Shown here one piece after another: positions 9,118 to 19,411 of a DNA stretch of 64,000 nt (positions within the stretch are counted from its first letter, which is position 1; each line of letters begins with the position of its first letter). Both the position numbers and the translations under genes were made by a program. Location: assembly GCA_014058105.1 (NCBI GenBank), contig JACGCM010001311.1:248001-312000 (forward strand). The letters run 5' to 3'. The notes under the pieces were generated by a model. That model worked only from the letters and a program-made list of their open reading frames with translations, had not been told where the DNA came from and searched no databases. The DNA comes from Kingdonia uniflora (taxonomy: Eukaryota; Streptophyta; Magnoliopsida; Ranunculales; Circaeasteraceae).

Positions 9118-10852
9118 TTACAGATAGCAAAAGCCTAGCAAATTTTCCTTTCGAGTCAAACAAGGCATAGCCACATCTTCCCCACCAAGGTTCACTTTTA
9201 CATTATCGCCCCCAGTACCTTTGCCCACAGGGCCCCCACCAACATCTTTGCCCACAGGATCCACTTTTTTGCCCTCCGTGTTTGTAACACCTTCGACAGA
9301 GGGCCCCTTCATTGGAGGATAGAGTTTGAGGGTCTCTGGATCATATCCCAGTCCATCTACAAATGTCTTCAGCATTGTGGTCACGTCACACTCCTGGTCG
9401 TACTTTTCCTAAAAATGTGCATGATTGCTTTACAACTCCTCCTCCTGACTAACCACCTTCACCTCTAGTACTACCACCTTCTCATCACAACTTGCGATCG
9501 CTGCTTGGGTCTTCCTCACAACATCAGAACGAATATGCAACTGTTCTCATTCTAACTCTCTGATTCGAGTCTCCAGTGACAGAATGGTCCCCTTTGTGAA
9601 CTCACTCTCGTCTCTTGCCTCCTTTAGCCTCTCGCTCATCACCTTTTGTACCTTGGTAAATGATATCATTTAAGCATTCATCTGCACAAATCACAAATAC
9701 TCGACTAGTCAACAGTTTTCGAAGCATAATTTCAATTTGAACCCTCCAAACATACTTTCCTGGTGCCAAACTTTTACAGCTCGCTGCCCTGCTACTTCAG
9801 TAACATGTTTGTCTAATTGCATCTTTTTCTTACAATGCCCTGCTTCTGAAATACCTTATTCGCCCACTCCTCGCTCTCGTTGATAAGGTCATCAATATAA
9901 GTCCTTGAGTACTTTAATGCATTATTGGTAGGATTTGCAAAATAGAAAATTCAAAGTCATATTTCTCTTCGAAACAATACAACAACATATTCTATTATCA
10001 ACTTACTCGATTTGAACAACCTATTCCTCAACCCAAATTCCTCCTATGCCTGCGCATTCTCATACCTCCCCTTCGCTGCCACCAAGTCTTTATCCCAACC
10101 ACGTCTAGTCAAACACAAGTCAAACAACCATGGTTTGTCCGAATGGCACTTGATATGATACGTACCTACCTTCTATTCGCCTTCTTTGAATAGAATGATA
10201 CTACCTCCAACCATTCAATCGCAAACCTCCCCTCACGCCTCAGTTCCACATTCATACCTTTAATCACCCTCATCATCTCCTAAATATTGTCATTTATCTT
10301 GTATGGAGCCACATCCCAGAAGTTCAGCACCTGCTTTACCAGCCTTCGAAGAGGTAGTTACATCCCTTAACGAATTTGCCCCCTAAACGCCAAAATTCCA
10401 TCCTAAGGCAAATCCATAAACGAGTACTCGACCCTCAACGACGCCAAAATAATCCCTTTCTTTGTGAACCAGTGTTTTACCATAAATCGGTCCAGCCTAA
10501 CCTTCTCCTGATGTATGACCTACCCCACATATGTTTGCCCCTCATTTGAATCTTTCCTACTATCACTCTCATCCTTTTCCCCTTCGTCCCTCTCATCCCC
10601 CAAAGGTTCGACCCCACCTTCCTAACCCCTTTCCTCCTCCTCGTCACTTTCTCCGACTATATGCGCCCTACGCCGACTCCTCTTTGATGCACCAACATCT
10701 AGCACTACTGCAGCCAGCGGTGCGTCTGTTGCAATTTTTAACTCTTCGACATCATTGCTCACCTCTCCCCGGCAAGATGTATTCAACTCATTCACTTTAT
10801 CATCATCATCAACATCTATTAGCCTCATCCTCGAAGCTTGATGGGTACGCAT
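9118..10852 (-). pseudogene. RE3 antisense gene ORF-B (unknown function), decayed
   Basis: Opposite to pol. The start MRTHQASRMRLID is at 10852. An acidic, low-complexity N-terminus follows with SKRSRRRAHIVGESDEEEE, and a stop comes soon after. Downstream blocks match the RE5, RE6 and RE7 copies: a central domain (FRGQIR, LRRLVKQVLNFW), then a coiled-coil-like segment and the C-terminal GLGYDPETLKLYPP (about 9320-9370). Intron 1 in the 5' UTR is 10859-11276. Intron 2 runs from the GTAAGT at 10016 to about 9936, where the acceptor is mutated from AG to AA. A TTATTTAAA box lies at about 11451-11462. I do not recognise the family; no enzyme motif is visible. Stops and the lost acceptor make this a pseudogene. 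Confidence 0.65.
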
Positions 10853-11005
10853 TATACCCTATAAAAGAAGAAGATTGACATTAGCTCAATATATTCAAGT
10901 TTCAAGTTTTGGCTTCTTACTGTACTATTACTTACCCACCCCACCCATCTGCCGTACCATGACCAAATACTCAAATACCATTACCTCTACTCTCCAAACT
11001 CGTAT

Positions 11006-11203
11006 CACCCAACACTTATGTTTTGATAGACTTCCCAACCTCATCCATTACACCCCCACCCCAGTAACACCATTACCGACATCTCAGCAGACACTTCTCC
11101 CCCCCACCCAGCACTTATGCTTTGATAGACTTCCCAACCTCATCCATTACACCCCCACCCCAGTAACACCATTACTGTCATCTCAGCAGACACTTCTCCC
11201 CCC
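11006..11203 (-). repeat. 99-bp tandem duplication in ORF-B intron 1 of RE3
   Basis: 11006-11104 and 11105-11203 are near-identical copies (CACTTATGYTTTGATAGACTT at the start of each). It lies inside the inferred 5'-UTR intron and accounts for that intron being about 96 bp longer than in RE5. Confidence 0.92.
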
Positions 11204-11450
11204 ACCCTAGATCCAAAAAATATAGCAGAAGATGAAACTAAATAACTTATCCCTAACGGGCGGTCCAGAGACATACATGTTTGATGACATTGATTGTATC
11301 GAAGTCAAAATCTAATAGCTAAAAATGTGTCTCTTGCTTATATCTGTGCAATAAATTCAGCAGTGGCAATGGTGGTCTTTTCGCACGCTTGGCTATCTTT
11401 CACTCTTTGAGTGGAAATAGTGTTGGTCTTTCTCTCTCTTTCTCTCCTCT

Positions 11451-11462
11451 CTTTAAATAATA
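11451..11462 (-). promoter_or_regulatory. Putative TATA box of RE3 ORF-B
   Basis: On the minus strand CTATTATTTAAAGAGAGG, followed by a GA-rich tract. The same box and tract occur upstream of ORF-B in RE5 (18901-18911). Position conservation, not experiment, is the support. Confidence 0.45.
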
Positions 11463-12158
11463 GCCCCCAAAATCGCCTCAGTTTCTCCAATCGCCATCAT
11501 TACCACTGCCCCCACTCCATCTTCCATTCCCCCCCTTTTTAGGCACTCTAAGTATTTACCATACTGCCCCTACTTATACATACGTGCGTGTGTACAACAT
11601 TTCCCCTCTACAGAGTATTTCCTTCATTCTCTAGAACCCTCGATACCCTCTCAAAATCTATGACTATACGTGTTTCTGCCTTTGATAACCCTCTTCCTTC
11701 GACACCAGGCTCTTGACACTCTATCCGGGCCTACCACATCACCTTCAATTACTCACACGTGGCCTCCACCCCATTTCCAAGGAAACATAATTATGGTCTG
11801 CTCTGACGCACTGCCCCATGAATAGTATTACCTCTGACACCTCTGCCATTATGGCTGTCAGCTTTTGTAGTCGTAGCCTTCCATATATTCATTTTTTGAG
11901 CCATCTTATACGCTCAACAATAGTCGCACCCCTCGACCACATTTATTCGACCAGTGACCAATGCCCTCCGCCCTTACCGAAGTCTCGAACTTTATTACCA
12001 TTCCAATTCATTTTTTATATCGAAGCTTAACCGCGCCTACATTATCATCGCCTACATTACCTATACCTGTTACGCTTCTACACATCGATAACCAAATCTT
12101 TGTTTCATTAAAAAAAACTCGGGAATAGATTAACAAAAAAATAACAACAAGCACAACA

Positions 12159-12498
12159 ATGACAATATCTCACTCTACATACCCACTCACAATATCGAAG
12201 AACCCCCCCTCTATTTACATGCAGGGCCGTTCTTCCAATGCCCCGATCATGCCTTGGAAGCGTCTTCGACATCCACCAGTTACTCCGCCAGGTTCCACAG
12301 AAAATAAGACCGTTGAGTCACGCTTGGGAAACATCATTGCATCACTTATCCTGGCTCCAGCTCCACCAAGTCCGGCATCGGCGCCCCCAAGTCTTGATCC
12401 CCAAAATACTGCTGCCTCAGAGCAATAAACTTGGCATGCACTTGTTGATTTTTCTCCTCCAGTTTATTTTGGTAACGTGTGTTCAGAGTGGGTTCCAT
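12159..12498 (-). pseudogene. RE3 antisense gene ORF-A (unknown small protein), decayed
   Basis: The start MEPTLNTRYQNK is at 12498, chosen because it aligns with the starts in RE5 to RE7. A charged helix follows (LEEKNQQVHAKFIALRQQYFGDQ), then the family signature MPDLVELEPG. After that, a deletion of about 33 bp relative to RE5 removes the G-E-x-I...Y-A-Y-x-W part and a stop arrives. The reading continues weakly to a TAG-type stop region near 12210. A perfect TATAAATA lies at 12559-12566, 61 bp upstream of the ATG. Function unknown. Confidence 0.65.
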
Positions 12499-12558
12499 TA
12501 CTATACTAAACAAGGAGGAAGATGAACAGTACTTGAACATTCCCCCCCAAACATCCCC

Positions 12559-12566
12559 TATTTATA
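12559..12566 (-). promoter_or_regulatory. TATA box of RE3 ORF-A
   Basis: TATAAATA on the minus strand, 61 bp upstream of the ORF-A start. The same motif at the same spacing precedes ORF-A in RE5 (17757-17764). Confidence 0.6.
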
Positions 12567-12735
12567 CCATGTTTAAGGCGCATTAATTTCCTCCTTAATC
12601 GAAATTATCTTAATTGCTCTCCTCAGAACTATCCACATTTACACCAAACAATTTTTCAACTTCCCATGCCTAACAACTTTTCTCAGCACGCGTCATATAC
12701 AATAATTTTCATGGCCCCTACTGAGAGGGGGCGAA

Positions 12736-13420
12736 TATAGTAGCCTGCTTGCAGCCTTCCAGTACTATTCAAAGGCTACATCAAAGCTTACTAGAGACTT
12801 GAAACCTATTAAGACAACAACGAGTTCCACGAAGCCTTCCGAGAATAATCGAATACTCGAGTACATAGTCAATCGAAGTAAGTCGAAGCCGAAGCCAAAT
12901 GCAATCGGTCAATATTAACTCTAGAATGACTTTAACCATAGTAATACATGGTCAAAGGTAGACACACCTGACAGCCAGCTCACCAGATAAAATAGTATAA
13001 ATAAGCTGCTAGACAACTATAGTGTCAGAATTGACTTATTGTACATGACAGCTACCCCAAGGGGTATACATGTAATCTGACCTCACATGGTGACTTACCC
13101 TTTTTCTATCTCCTATAAATAGAAGAGAGGAAACACTATGGAGGGTTTAGAAAAATTCTACTTGAAACCCCTTTAACTGTACCTTCGAATATCCTGAAAC
13201 CTTTTCCAAACTCGAACTGCCACCTCCCTTAATATCTATACAATCTTCTATTAAAATCTATGTTAGAGGTCATGGAGCGCCCAATTCATGGACTCTAAGA
13301 AAATATGTTAGCGCATTAAACTAGTTGTTTATAGCCTTATATATTTGCCTAAACCCCTAACCGAAGGTAACCTTCGAGGTGTAAGAGAAAAGTTTCCCCT
13401 CTACAAAACAGGCTCCTACA
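12736..13420 (+). repeat. 3' LTR of RE3 with preceding polypurine tract
   Basis: CTGAGAGGGGGCGAA (12721-12735) is the polypurine tract. The LTR starts TATAGTAGCC (TG changed to TA) and ends GGCTCCTACA at 13420. It carries TATAAATA at 13114-13121. It aligns over its whole length with the reverse complement of 16893-17587. No PBS follows, so it is a 3' LTR and not the 5' LTR of the next element. Confidence 0.88.
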
Positions 13421-13677
13421 TATTCTTGTTCAGCCTTAAGCAGATGCCAGGAGAAAAGCTCAAAATATTTACTAAGAAATTTTTAGAGTTAACTAGAAAG
13501 GTAGACCGACTTGATCCTAAAATTACTATTTTGGCCTTCACCAACGCTTTGTTCGTGAACGTAAGAGCGAAGGAATACCTAATCCTAAACAAACCGAAAA
13601 CCTTGAAAGATATGATCAAAAAGGTAAATGGATATATCGATCTCGAAAGGATGATAACCGAGAGACAAAAGCCCTAG
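13421..13677 (+). pseudogene. gag: RE4 gag fragment
   Basis: Reads SLKQMPGEKLKIFTKKFLEL, then YLILNKPKTLKDMIKKVNGY. This is the C-terminal half of the Tat capsid domain that sits before the nucleocapsid. The open frame begins upstream in the RE3 LTR, so the first 25 codons of the frame are LTR-derived chance sequence. Downstream (13680-14160) is the gag-PR spacer with a remnant knuckle near 13900-13960 and many stops. Confidence 0.75.
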
Positions 13678-14164
13678 AAGTCAACCCTGATAGCAAGAGA
13701 GCAATCCACAGAATAAGATTTCAATCGTACTACAGATTACGGAGGAGACAAAAAATGGACCACGTCTAATAAAGATCGACCTCGGAGAGGTTGTAACTTA
13801 CCGAAGCCATGTCTTCCTAAGTTAACTATTATAATAGCCAGCCTGTATCCCATACTATAGAAGGATAAGTTCTTCTACAATGCCTAAGACCTCCAGCCCA
13901 TTGAAAGCATGCCGTATTGCATACACCACAAAGTTTGACATCAAGACACAAAATATTACTTTGCCTTTTAGAGACTTTTAGAGTATATCTTTACAGACAG
14001 AAGAATTCACGAGTACATCGTGGACGTAGAAAGTTACAAAAATGGGAGTAACGGAGGAAAAACATTTGTACCACATTAACCTCAGCCATTTTTTTGAGAC
14101 TCATAAAATTAACAGGTCGATCAGATTCAAAAGATGACGTCTCGGCCAGTGCCACGATTTAGCC

Positions 14165-14602
14165 ATGGTTGATAAAGAAGCCTGGCTACTCCTTGCATCT
14201 AGTTCTCAACTAGCAGGGATCTCCTTCGAAATTGTGACATTAATTAGGCACGTCAACTTTCCTTATTATGACGCACTTATGATCATGTTGAAGATAAGAA
14301 ATATCGTATTATATACAATGATGGTAGATACTGGCAGTAGTATCGAACTACTTTTTTTAAAGTATGATCGATCAGATGGGACTGGCTGACAAAGTTCATC
14401 ATAGTCGCATCGATATCAATGGTTTTAATGGCTCCAAAGAAGGGCGTGTAGAGAAGATTATTCTTCCTATTACCACAGAACCGGCGATGGCTGACGTTGT
14501 GTTTTACATTATAAATGCAAAATCCTGTTATTTAGAAATCATGGGACGCTGCTGGCTGCATAACATGCGAGCTATCCCATCGACCTATCATTTGGCATTA
14601 TG
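14165..14602 (+). pseudogene. pol: RE4 aspartic protease
   Basis: The retropepsin active site is intact: MMVDTGSSIELLF (about 14319-14357, D-T-G-S-S). One base change shifts the frame near 14375. It continues with GLADKVHH, INGFNGSKEGRVEKIILPI and a terminal LEIMGRCWLHNMRAIPS, the usual I-L-G-R-x-W-L loop of Tat proteases. The frameshift inactivates it. Confidence 0.8.
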
Positions 14603-14859
14603 ATTTTATTGGAATGGCGGAATCTATGAAAACAAAGGCATTCAAAAGCTAGCTTAAGCTTGAAAAAATACTTTTACCACCGTGATTGAACTGCCGGCAC
14701 AATAGATCACATAACAATTATAGAATACTACAGAGAATACTGCAGTGAACCTACTACCAAGTACAAAAACTACAGAATATGTCGAAATTAATAGAAAAAA
14801 AATAGATACTCATATTGGGACTAGTTTACCCATGACTGAGCCTAATACTTTTATTTAAT

Positions 14860-15640
14860 TTATAAAAGATAACAGTGATGTCTTCGCCTGGACATTTCAT
14901 AAAATGTCAGGCATATATTCAAATTTGGCTTGCCACAAGCTTAGTTTAAAAGATAAGGCTGAGGCAGTCAAACAAAAATAAGGAACTTTAGTATCAAGGC
15001 TAAGTGATGAAGTCAATAAAGAGATCGATAAACTCATTGAAGTTAGCTTTATTCAAAAAACCAATTACCCCGAATGGATCTAAAAAATTGTAGCAGTTCC
15101 GAAGAAAAATGGCAAGATCAGAATATACATAGATTTAACAAACTTGAATAAACATCCTCCGAAAGATAGTTTTCCCCTTCCTATCATCAACCATCTGCTT
15201 GATTCCACTGCAGGACACGAAATCTTATCTATGATAGACGCCGCATAAGGATATAATCATATACCCCTTATGTCTAAAGATCAAGAAATAATAGCTTTTA
15301 TCACAGAACACGGATTATACCGCTTCAAAGTCATGCCTTTCGTCCTCAAGAATGCTGGAGCCACTTACTAAAGACTGATGACTCTGATGTTCAAAGACCA
15401 TCTCGGGAAAATGATAGAAGTATACATTGATGATATATTGTATAAAAGTCTCAAGAAGGAAAGCCATCTCGCAGATTTGTATACGACCTTGAAATTTTTC
15501 GCTCATACAAAATGGGGCTAAATACTGACAAATGCCAATTCGAAGTCCAATCAGGAAAATTCTTGGGACATTTGATTAGCAAGCAAGGTATTGAGGCTGA
15601 CCAAGATAGTATCCGTGCTTAGTTATCCATGCCTTCCCCA
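14860..15640 (+). pseudogene. pol: RE4 reverse transcriptase
   Basis: Recognisable RT blocks: a FAWTFHKMSGI-like stretch, then KEIDKLIEVSFIQK, VPKKNGKIRIYIDLTNLNK, FPLPIINHLLDSTAGHE, MIDAA, a stop in place of S-G-Y-N, ITEHGLYRFKVMPFVLKNAGATY, and the catalytic YIDDIL (about 15421-15438). The thumb includes GLNTDKCQFEVQSGKFLGHLISKQGIEAD-like sequence. Several in-frame stops at Trp and Gln codons fit cytosine deamination. The catalytic aspartates themselves are intact. Confidence 0.8.
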
Positions 15641-16860
15641 AGGACCAAGAAAGACGTCCAAAAGATAGTCGGTAAAATAGCAGCAATAAATCTTTTTATT
15701 TACAAATCTTCAGATCGGTGTAGATGGTAATTAGACCACCTATGAGAAGGGATGAAGAAATGGAAAACTTAAAAAGATCCCGAGATCGAGTGGACCACAA
15801 AATGTGAAGTAGCATTTCAGTTCCTGAAATTTTACTTGGGGAAACCACCAGTAATGAGTACGCCCAAGGAAGGAGAAGAGCTTATGATATATCTTGTAGT
15901 CACTGATAACTCACTCAGCTCAGTTCTCATCCAACTTGACAAAAAGATGGAAAATTCTGTCTACATCACAGAAGTTAAAATAAAATTTCCAGGCTCATTC
16001 AGTTTGAGTAATGACAAATTACCAGGTGCGCAAAGTCCTATCCAAACGAGAGAAATCCATACAAGTCCAGCAATGGTCGGTCACTCTCGGTGAGCACGAT
16101 ATACGTTTCAAACAATAGCATTTCAAAAAGGGGTAAGTAGTAGTAGATTTCTTTGTAGATTTTTTGAGTAGACGGCCCTGATTGGGAAGAGGATAATACT
16201 TAAATAAATGAGGAACAGTTCAAAGAAAAATTGGATTGGATGTTCAAGAAAGGTTGGCACCTTTTAACTGACGGTTCTGCCAGGCCAGCTAGGTCAGGCA
16301 TTGGGATAGTTCTTATCACATCTTCCAATGTTAGAATTGAGAAATCAATCTGACTCAACTTCGAGGCCACTAACAATGAGACCGAATGTGAGGCACTAAT
16401 CCACGGACTGGATATGGCACTAGAGATTGCTGTGCCAGAATTATTTGTTTACCCAGACTCCATATAAATTGTGAACCATTATGGAGACAAATATCAGAAA
16501 AATAGAAAGATGATTAACTACGTAGCAGCAGTGGCTAATAAAATAAGCAAATTTAAATAGGCTACAATTAAACACTTGCCTCATGGAGAAAATATACATT
16601 CTGACTCCCTTGCTTATCTTGCTGAAGTCATCAGAATAGAATCCCAATATTTGAAGATCGAAGTAGCACCACCCCCAACATTAACACCATCAGCTCTAAT
16701 GCCATTAATACTGGGAGCGACGAAGAGGTCAAAGATGATTGGAGGTGACTTTTCCTTATATATATCGGGCCAAACAACACATTTGATGGCAAAATCCCCA
16801 AGGATGTTAATAAAAGACGATGCTTAATAGACAATGCTAAACGATACATCATTGGCAATA
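15641..16860 (+). pseudogene. pol: RE4 RNase H (Ty3-type) plus archaeal-type RNase H
   Basis: The first domain (about 15650-16190) has KKDVQKIVGKIAAIN, a hybrid-binding stretch, and VTDNSLSSVLIQLDKKMENSVYI. The second domain starts at about 16257 with HLLTDGSARPARSGIGIVL. It continues with a FEATNNETECEALIHGLDMALE segment and LFVYPDS, and ends KHLPHGENIHSDSLAYLAEV (about 16570-16630). Two RNase H domains in a row are the hallmark of the Tat group. The linker to integrase runs to 16892, where RE5 begins. Confidence 0.8.
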
Positions 16861-16892
16861 ATTTCTTTTACAAATAATCGGTTATAAGACCC

Positions 16893-17587
16893 TGTAGGGT
16901 CCTAGTTTTGTAGAGGGGAAACTTTACTCTTATACCTCGAAGGCTACCTTCGGCTAGGGGTTTTGGCAAATATATAAGACTATAAAAAACTAGTTTAATG
17001 CACTAACATACTTGTGTGGAGTCCATGAATTGGGTGCTTCACAACCTCTAGTGAGGATTTGAATAGAAGATAATATAGATATTAAGGGAGGTGACAGTTC
17101 GAGTTAGGAGAAGGTTATAGAGTATTTGAAGGTAAAGTTAAAGGGGGCATTAAGTAGAGTTTTTCTAACTCCTTCGCAGTATTTTTTCTCTTCCATTTAT
17201 CGGAGATAGAAAAGGGGTAAGTCACAGTGTGAGGTCAGATTACATGTATACCCCTTGGAGCAGTTGTTTTGTAAGATAAGTCGACTCTGACACTGTAGCT
17301 ATCTAGTGGCATGTTTCCACTATTCTGTCTGGTTAGCTGACTGTCAGGTATGTGTGCCTTCGACCATGTATTACTATGGTTGAAGTCACTCTGGATTTAA
17401 TGTTGACTGACCGTATACTGCTTCAGCTTCAACTTACTTTGATTGACTATGTGCTCGAGTGTTCGATTATTTTCGGAAGGCTTCGTAGAACTCATTGTTA
17501 TTTTGCTGGGCTTCAAGTCTCTAGTAGGCTTTGATGTAGCCTTCGACTATTCGACTAGTACTGGAAGGCTGCGAGGAGGCTACTATA
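16893..17587 (-). repeat. 3' LTR of RE5 (minus orientation) with PPT
   Basis: Plus-strand edges are TGTAGGGTCC (left) and GGCTACTATA (right). On the minus strand it runs TATAGTAGCC...ACCCTACA. The PPT TGAGAGGGGGCAAA is immediately outside at 17588-17601. It aligns with the RE3 LTR (12736-13420). The 5 bp before it, GACCC, would be one target-site copy in RE4; the other copy lies beyond the window. Confidence 0.88.
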
Positions 17588-17756
17588 TTTGCCCCCTCTC
17601 AGCAAGGGACTTGAAAATTATTGTAAATAGCGCGTGCTGAGAAAAGCTATTAGCCATGGGAAGTTCAAAAGTTGACTAGTATGAATGTGGGTAGTTCCAA
17701 GGAGAGTAATTAAGATAATGCTGATTAAGAAGGTAATTAATACGCCTTAAACAGGG

Positions 17757-17764
17757 TATAAATA
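17757..17764 (+). promoter_or_regulatory. TATA box of RE5 ORF-A
   Basis: TATAAATAGGGG, 72 bp upstream of the ORF-A start at 17829. A G-run follows at 17775-17785. The same arrangement occurs in RE3. Confidence 0.6.
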
Positions 17765-17828
17765 GGGGCCATTTGGGGGGGGGGGAATGTTCAAGTACTG
17801 TTCACCTTCCTCATAGTTTAGTACTCTA

Positions 17829-18152
17829 ATGTAACCCACTCCGAACACACGTTATTAGAAGAAACTGGAGGAGAAGAATAAATAAGTGCATTCTAAGTCT
17901 ATGGTTCTGAGGCAGCAGTATTTTAGGGATTAAGACTTGGGGACGCCGATGTCGGACTTGGTGGGGCTGGAGCCAGGAGAAGTGATCTGTGGGCAACCAT
18001 TCCCGTACCGGTGGAGAGTAATGCAATGGTATTTCCCGAGTGTAACTCAACAAATTTATTTTCTGTGGGACCTGGTAGAGCAACGGGTAGAAGCCAAAAA
18101 TGCTGCCAAGGCTTACTCAGGGTATTGGATAAACTACCCCGCGTATAAATAG
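17829..18152 (+). pseudogene. RE5 antisense gene ORF-A, decayed
   Basis: Antisense to RE5 pol. The ATG at 17829 is followed at once by TAA, where RE3 has GAA. The rest aligns with the family: a charged helical N-terminus with several damaged codons, RQQYF, then MSDLVGLEPGEVICGQPFPY and WRVMQWYF (about 17949-18035). The C-terminus reads AYSGYWINYPAYK and ends at TAG 18150-18152. The tail P-x-Y/R-K-stop is shared with RE6 ORF-A2. No known domain; predicted small, soluble, no signal peptide. Pseudogene by its second-codon stop. Confidence 0.65.
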
Positions 18153-18900
18153 GGGGTTCTTCGGTATTGTGGGTGGGTATGTAGAGTGAGATGTTGTCGT
18201 TGTTATGCTTATTGTTGTAGTTTTTTTTTGATGTATTCCCGCGTGTTTTTTTGAATGAAACAAAGATTGGGTTATCGATGTGTGGAAGCATAACAGGTTA
18301 CGGTAATGTAAGCGATGATAATGTAAGCACAGTTAAGCTTCGATATAAAAAATGAATAGGAATGATAATAAAGTTCAAAAATTTGGTAAGAGCGAAGTAC
18401 ATTGATCGATGGTCGAACGAATGTGGTCGAGGGGTACGACTATGGTTGAGAGTATAAGATGGCTCGAAAAATGAATGTATAGGAGGCTTCTTGTGCAAAA
18501 ACTAACAGCTGAAATTATAGAGGTGTTAGAGGTGATACTGTTCATAGGGCAGTGTGTCGTAACAGGCCATACTTATGTTTCCTTGGGAATGGGGTGGAGG
18601 CCACGTGTGGGTAATTAAAGGTGATGTGGAAGGCCTGGATAGGGTGTCAAGAGCCTGGTATCGAAGGAAGAGAGTTATCAAAGGTAGGAACATGTATAGT
18701 CCTTAATTTTTGGTAGGTATCGAGGGTTCGTGAGAATGAAGGAAATACTCAGTTGAGGGGAAATGTGGAACACACGCACTTGTGTATAAGTAGGGGCAGT
18801 ATGGTAAATACTCAGAGTGCCTAAAAATGGGGGGAAATGGGAGAAGAAGTGGGGGTAGTGGTAATGATGCTGGTTGGGGAAATTGAGCCAGTTTTGGGGG

Positions 18901-18911
18901 CTATTATTTAA
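18901..18911 (+). promoter_or_regulatory. Putative TATA box and GA-rich leader of RE5 ORF-B
   Basis: CTATTATTTAAA is followed by GAGA-rich DNA (18912-18980). Conserved in position with RE3. The interval 18153-18900 between ORF-A and this box holds no reading frame I can support and probably serves as ORF-B upstream sequence. Confidence 0.45.
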
Positions 18912-19089
18912 AGAGAGGAGAAAAAGAGAGAGAAAGACCAACACTGTTTCTTCTCAAAGAGAGAGAGAGAGACCCAAGCGAGAGAAAAGATCGTCATTGT
19001 TGTTGTTGAATTTGTTACAGAGATATTAGCAAGAGACACATTTGTAGCTTTTGGATTTCGACTTCGATACAATCAACGTCATCAAACAG

Positions 19090-19411
19090 GTATGTCTTTA
19101 GACCGTTCGTTAGGGATTAGTAATTTAGTTTCACCTTCTGTTATATATTTTTTGGATCTGGGGTGGGAGGGGGGGGGGCAGTGTCTACTGAGACACCAGT
19201 AATGGCATAACTGGGTTGTAATGGATGAGGCTGGGAAGTCTGGCGAAGCATAAATATTGAGTGACATGAGGTTGGGGAGCAGAGGAGTTAGTACTCGAGT
19301 AAGAAGTTGTGGCACAACCGATGGTTGTGTGTAGGTAGGAAATAGTATAGTAGGGAACCAAAACTTGATACTTGAATATATCGAGCTAATGTCGATCCTC
19401 TTCTTCTGTAG
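19090..19411 (+). other. 5'-UTR intron of RE5 ORF-B
   Basis: CAG|GTATGTCT at the donor and CTTCTTCTGTAG at the acceptor. Homologous introns are seen in RE3 (10859-11276, minus) and RE7 (53119-53400, minus), and a decayed one in RE6 (about 34244-34530). Confidence 0.55.

Larger units (their letters stand above)
6374..13420 (+). mobile_element. RE3: 3' two-thirds of a Tat-type Ty3/gypsy element
   Basis: Order on the plus strand: second RNase H, integrase, 226-bp tandem repeats, antisense ORF-B, antisense ORF-A, polypurine tract, 3' LTR. The 5' LTR, gag, PR, RT and first RNase H are missing to the left. The 3' LTR runs straight into the gag of RE4. RE3 belongs to the same subfamily as RE5, whose ORF-A, ORF-B, repeats and LTR align with it in reverse orientation. 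Confidence 0.88.
13421..16892 (+). mobile_element. RE4: internal fragment of a Tat-type element
   Basis: A plus-strand gag-PR-RT-RNase H-RNase H block without LTRs. It starts inside gag at the edge of the RE3 LTR and is cut at 16892 by the RE5 LTR, in the linker before integrase. Its proteins are closest to those of RE8 (compare the gag stretches at 13421-13677 and 59386-59640). RE3 and RE5 appear to have inserted into it in opposite orientations. Confidence 0.82.

Noticed and set aside
10531..11210. Pro/His/Leu-rich plus-strand frames
   Set aside because: They are the reverse of the acidic ORF-B N-terminus and its intron. The apparent repeats in protein come from the 99-bp DNA duplication.
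12736..13420. 5' LTR of RE4
   Set aside because: A polypurine tract precedes it and no PBS follows; the next base is mid-gag. Its mate in sequence is the RE5 LTR, so it is the 3' LTR of RE3.
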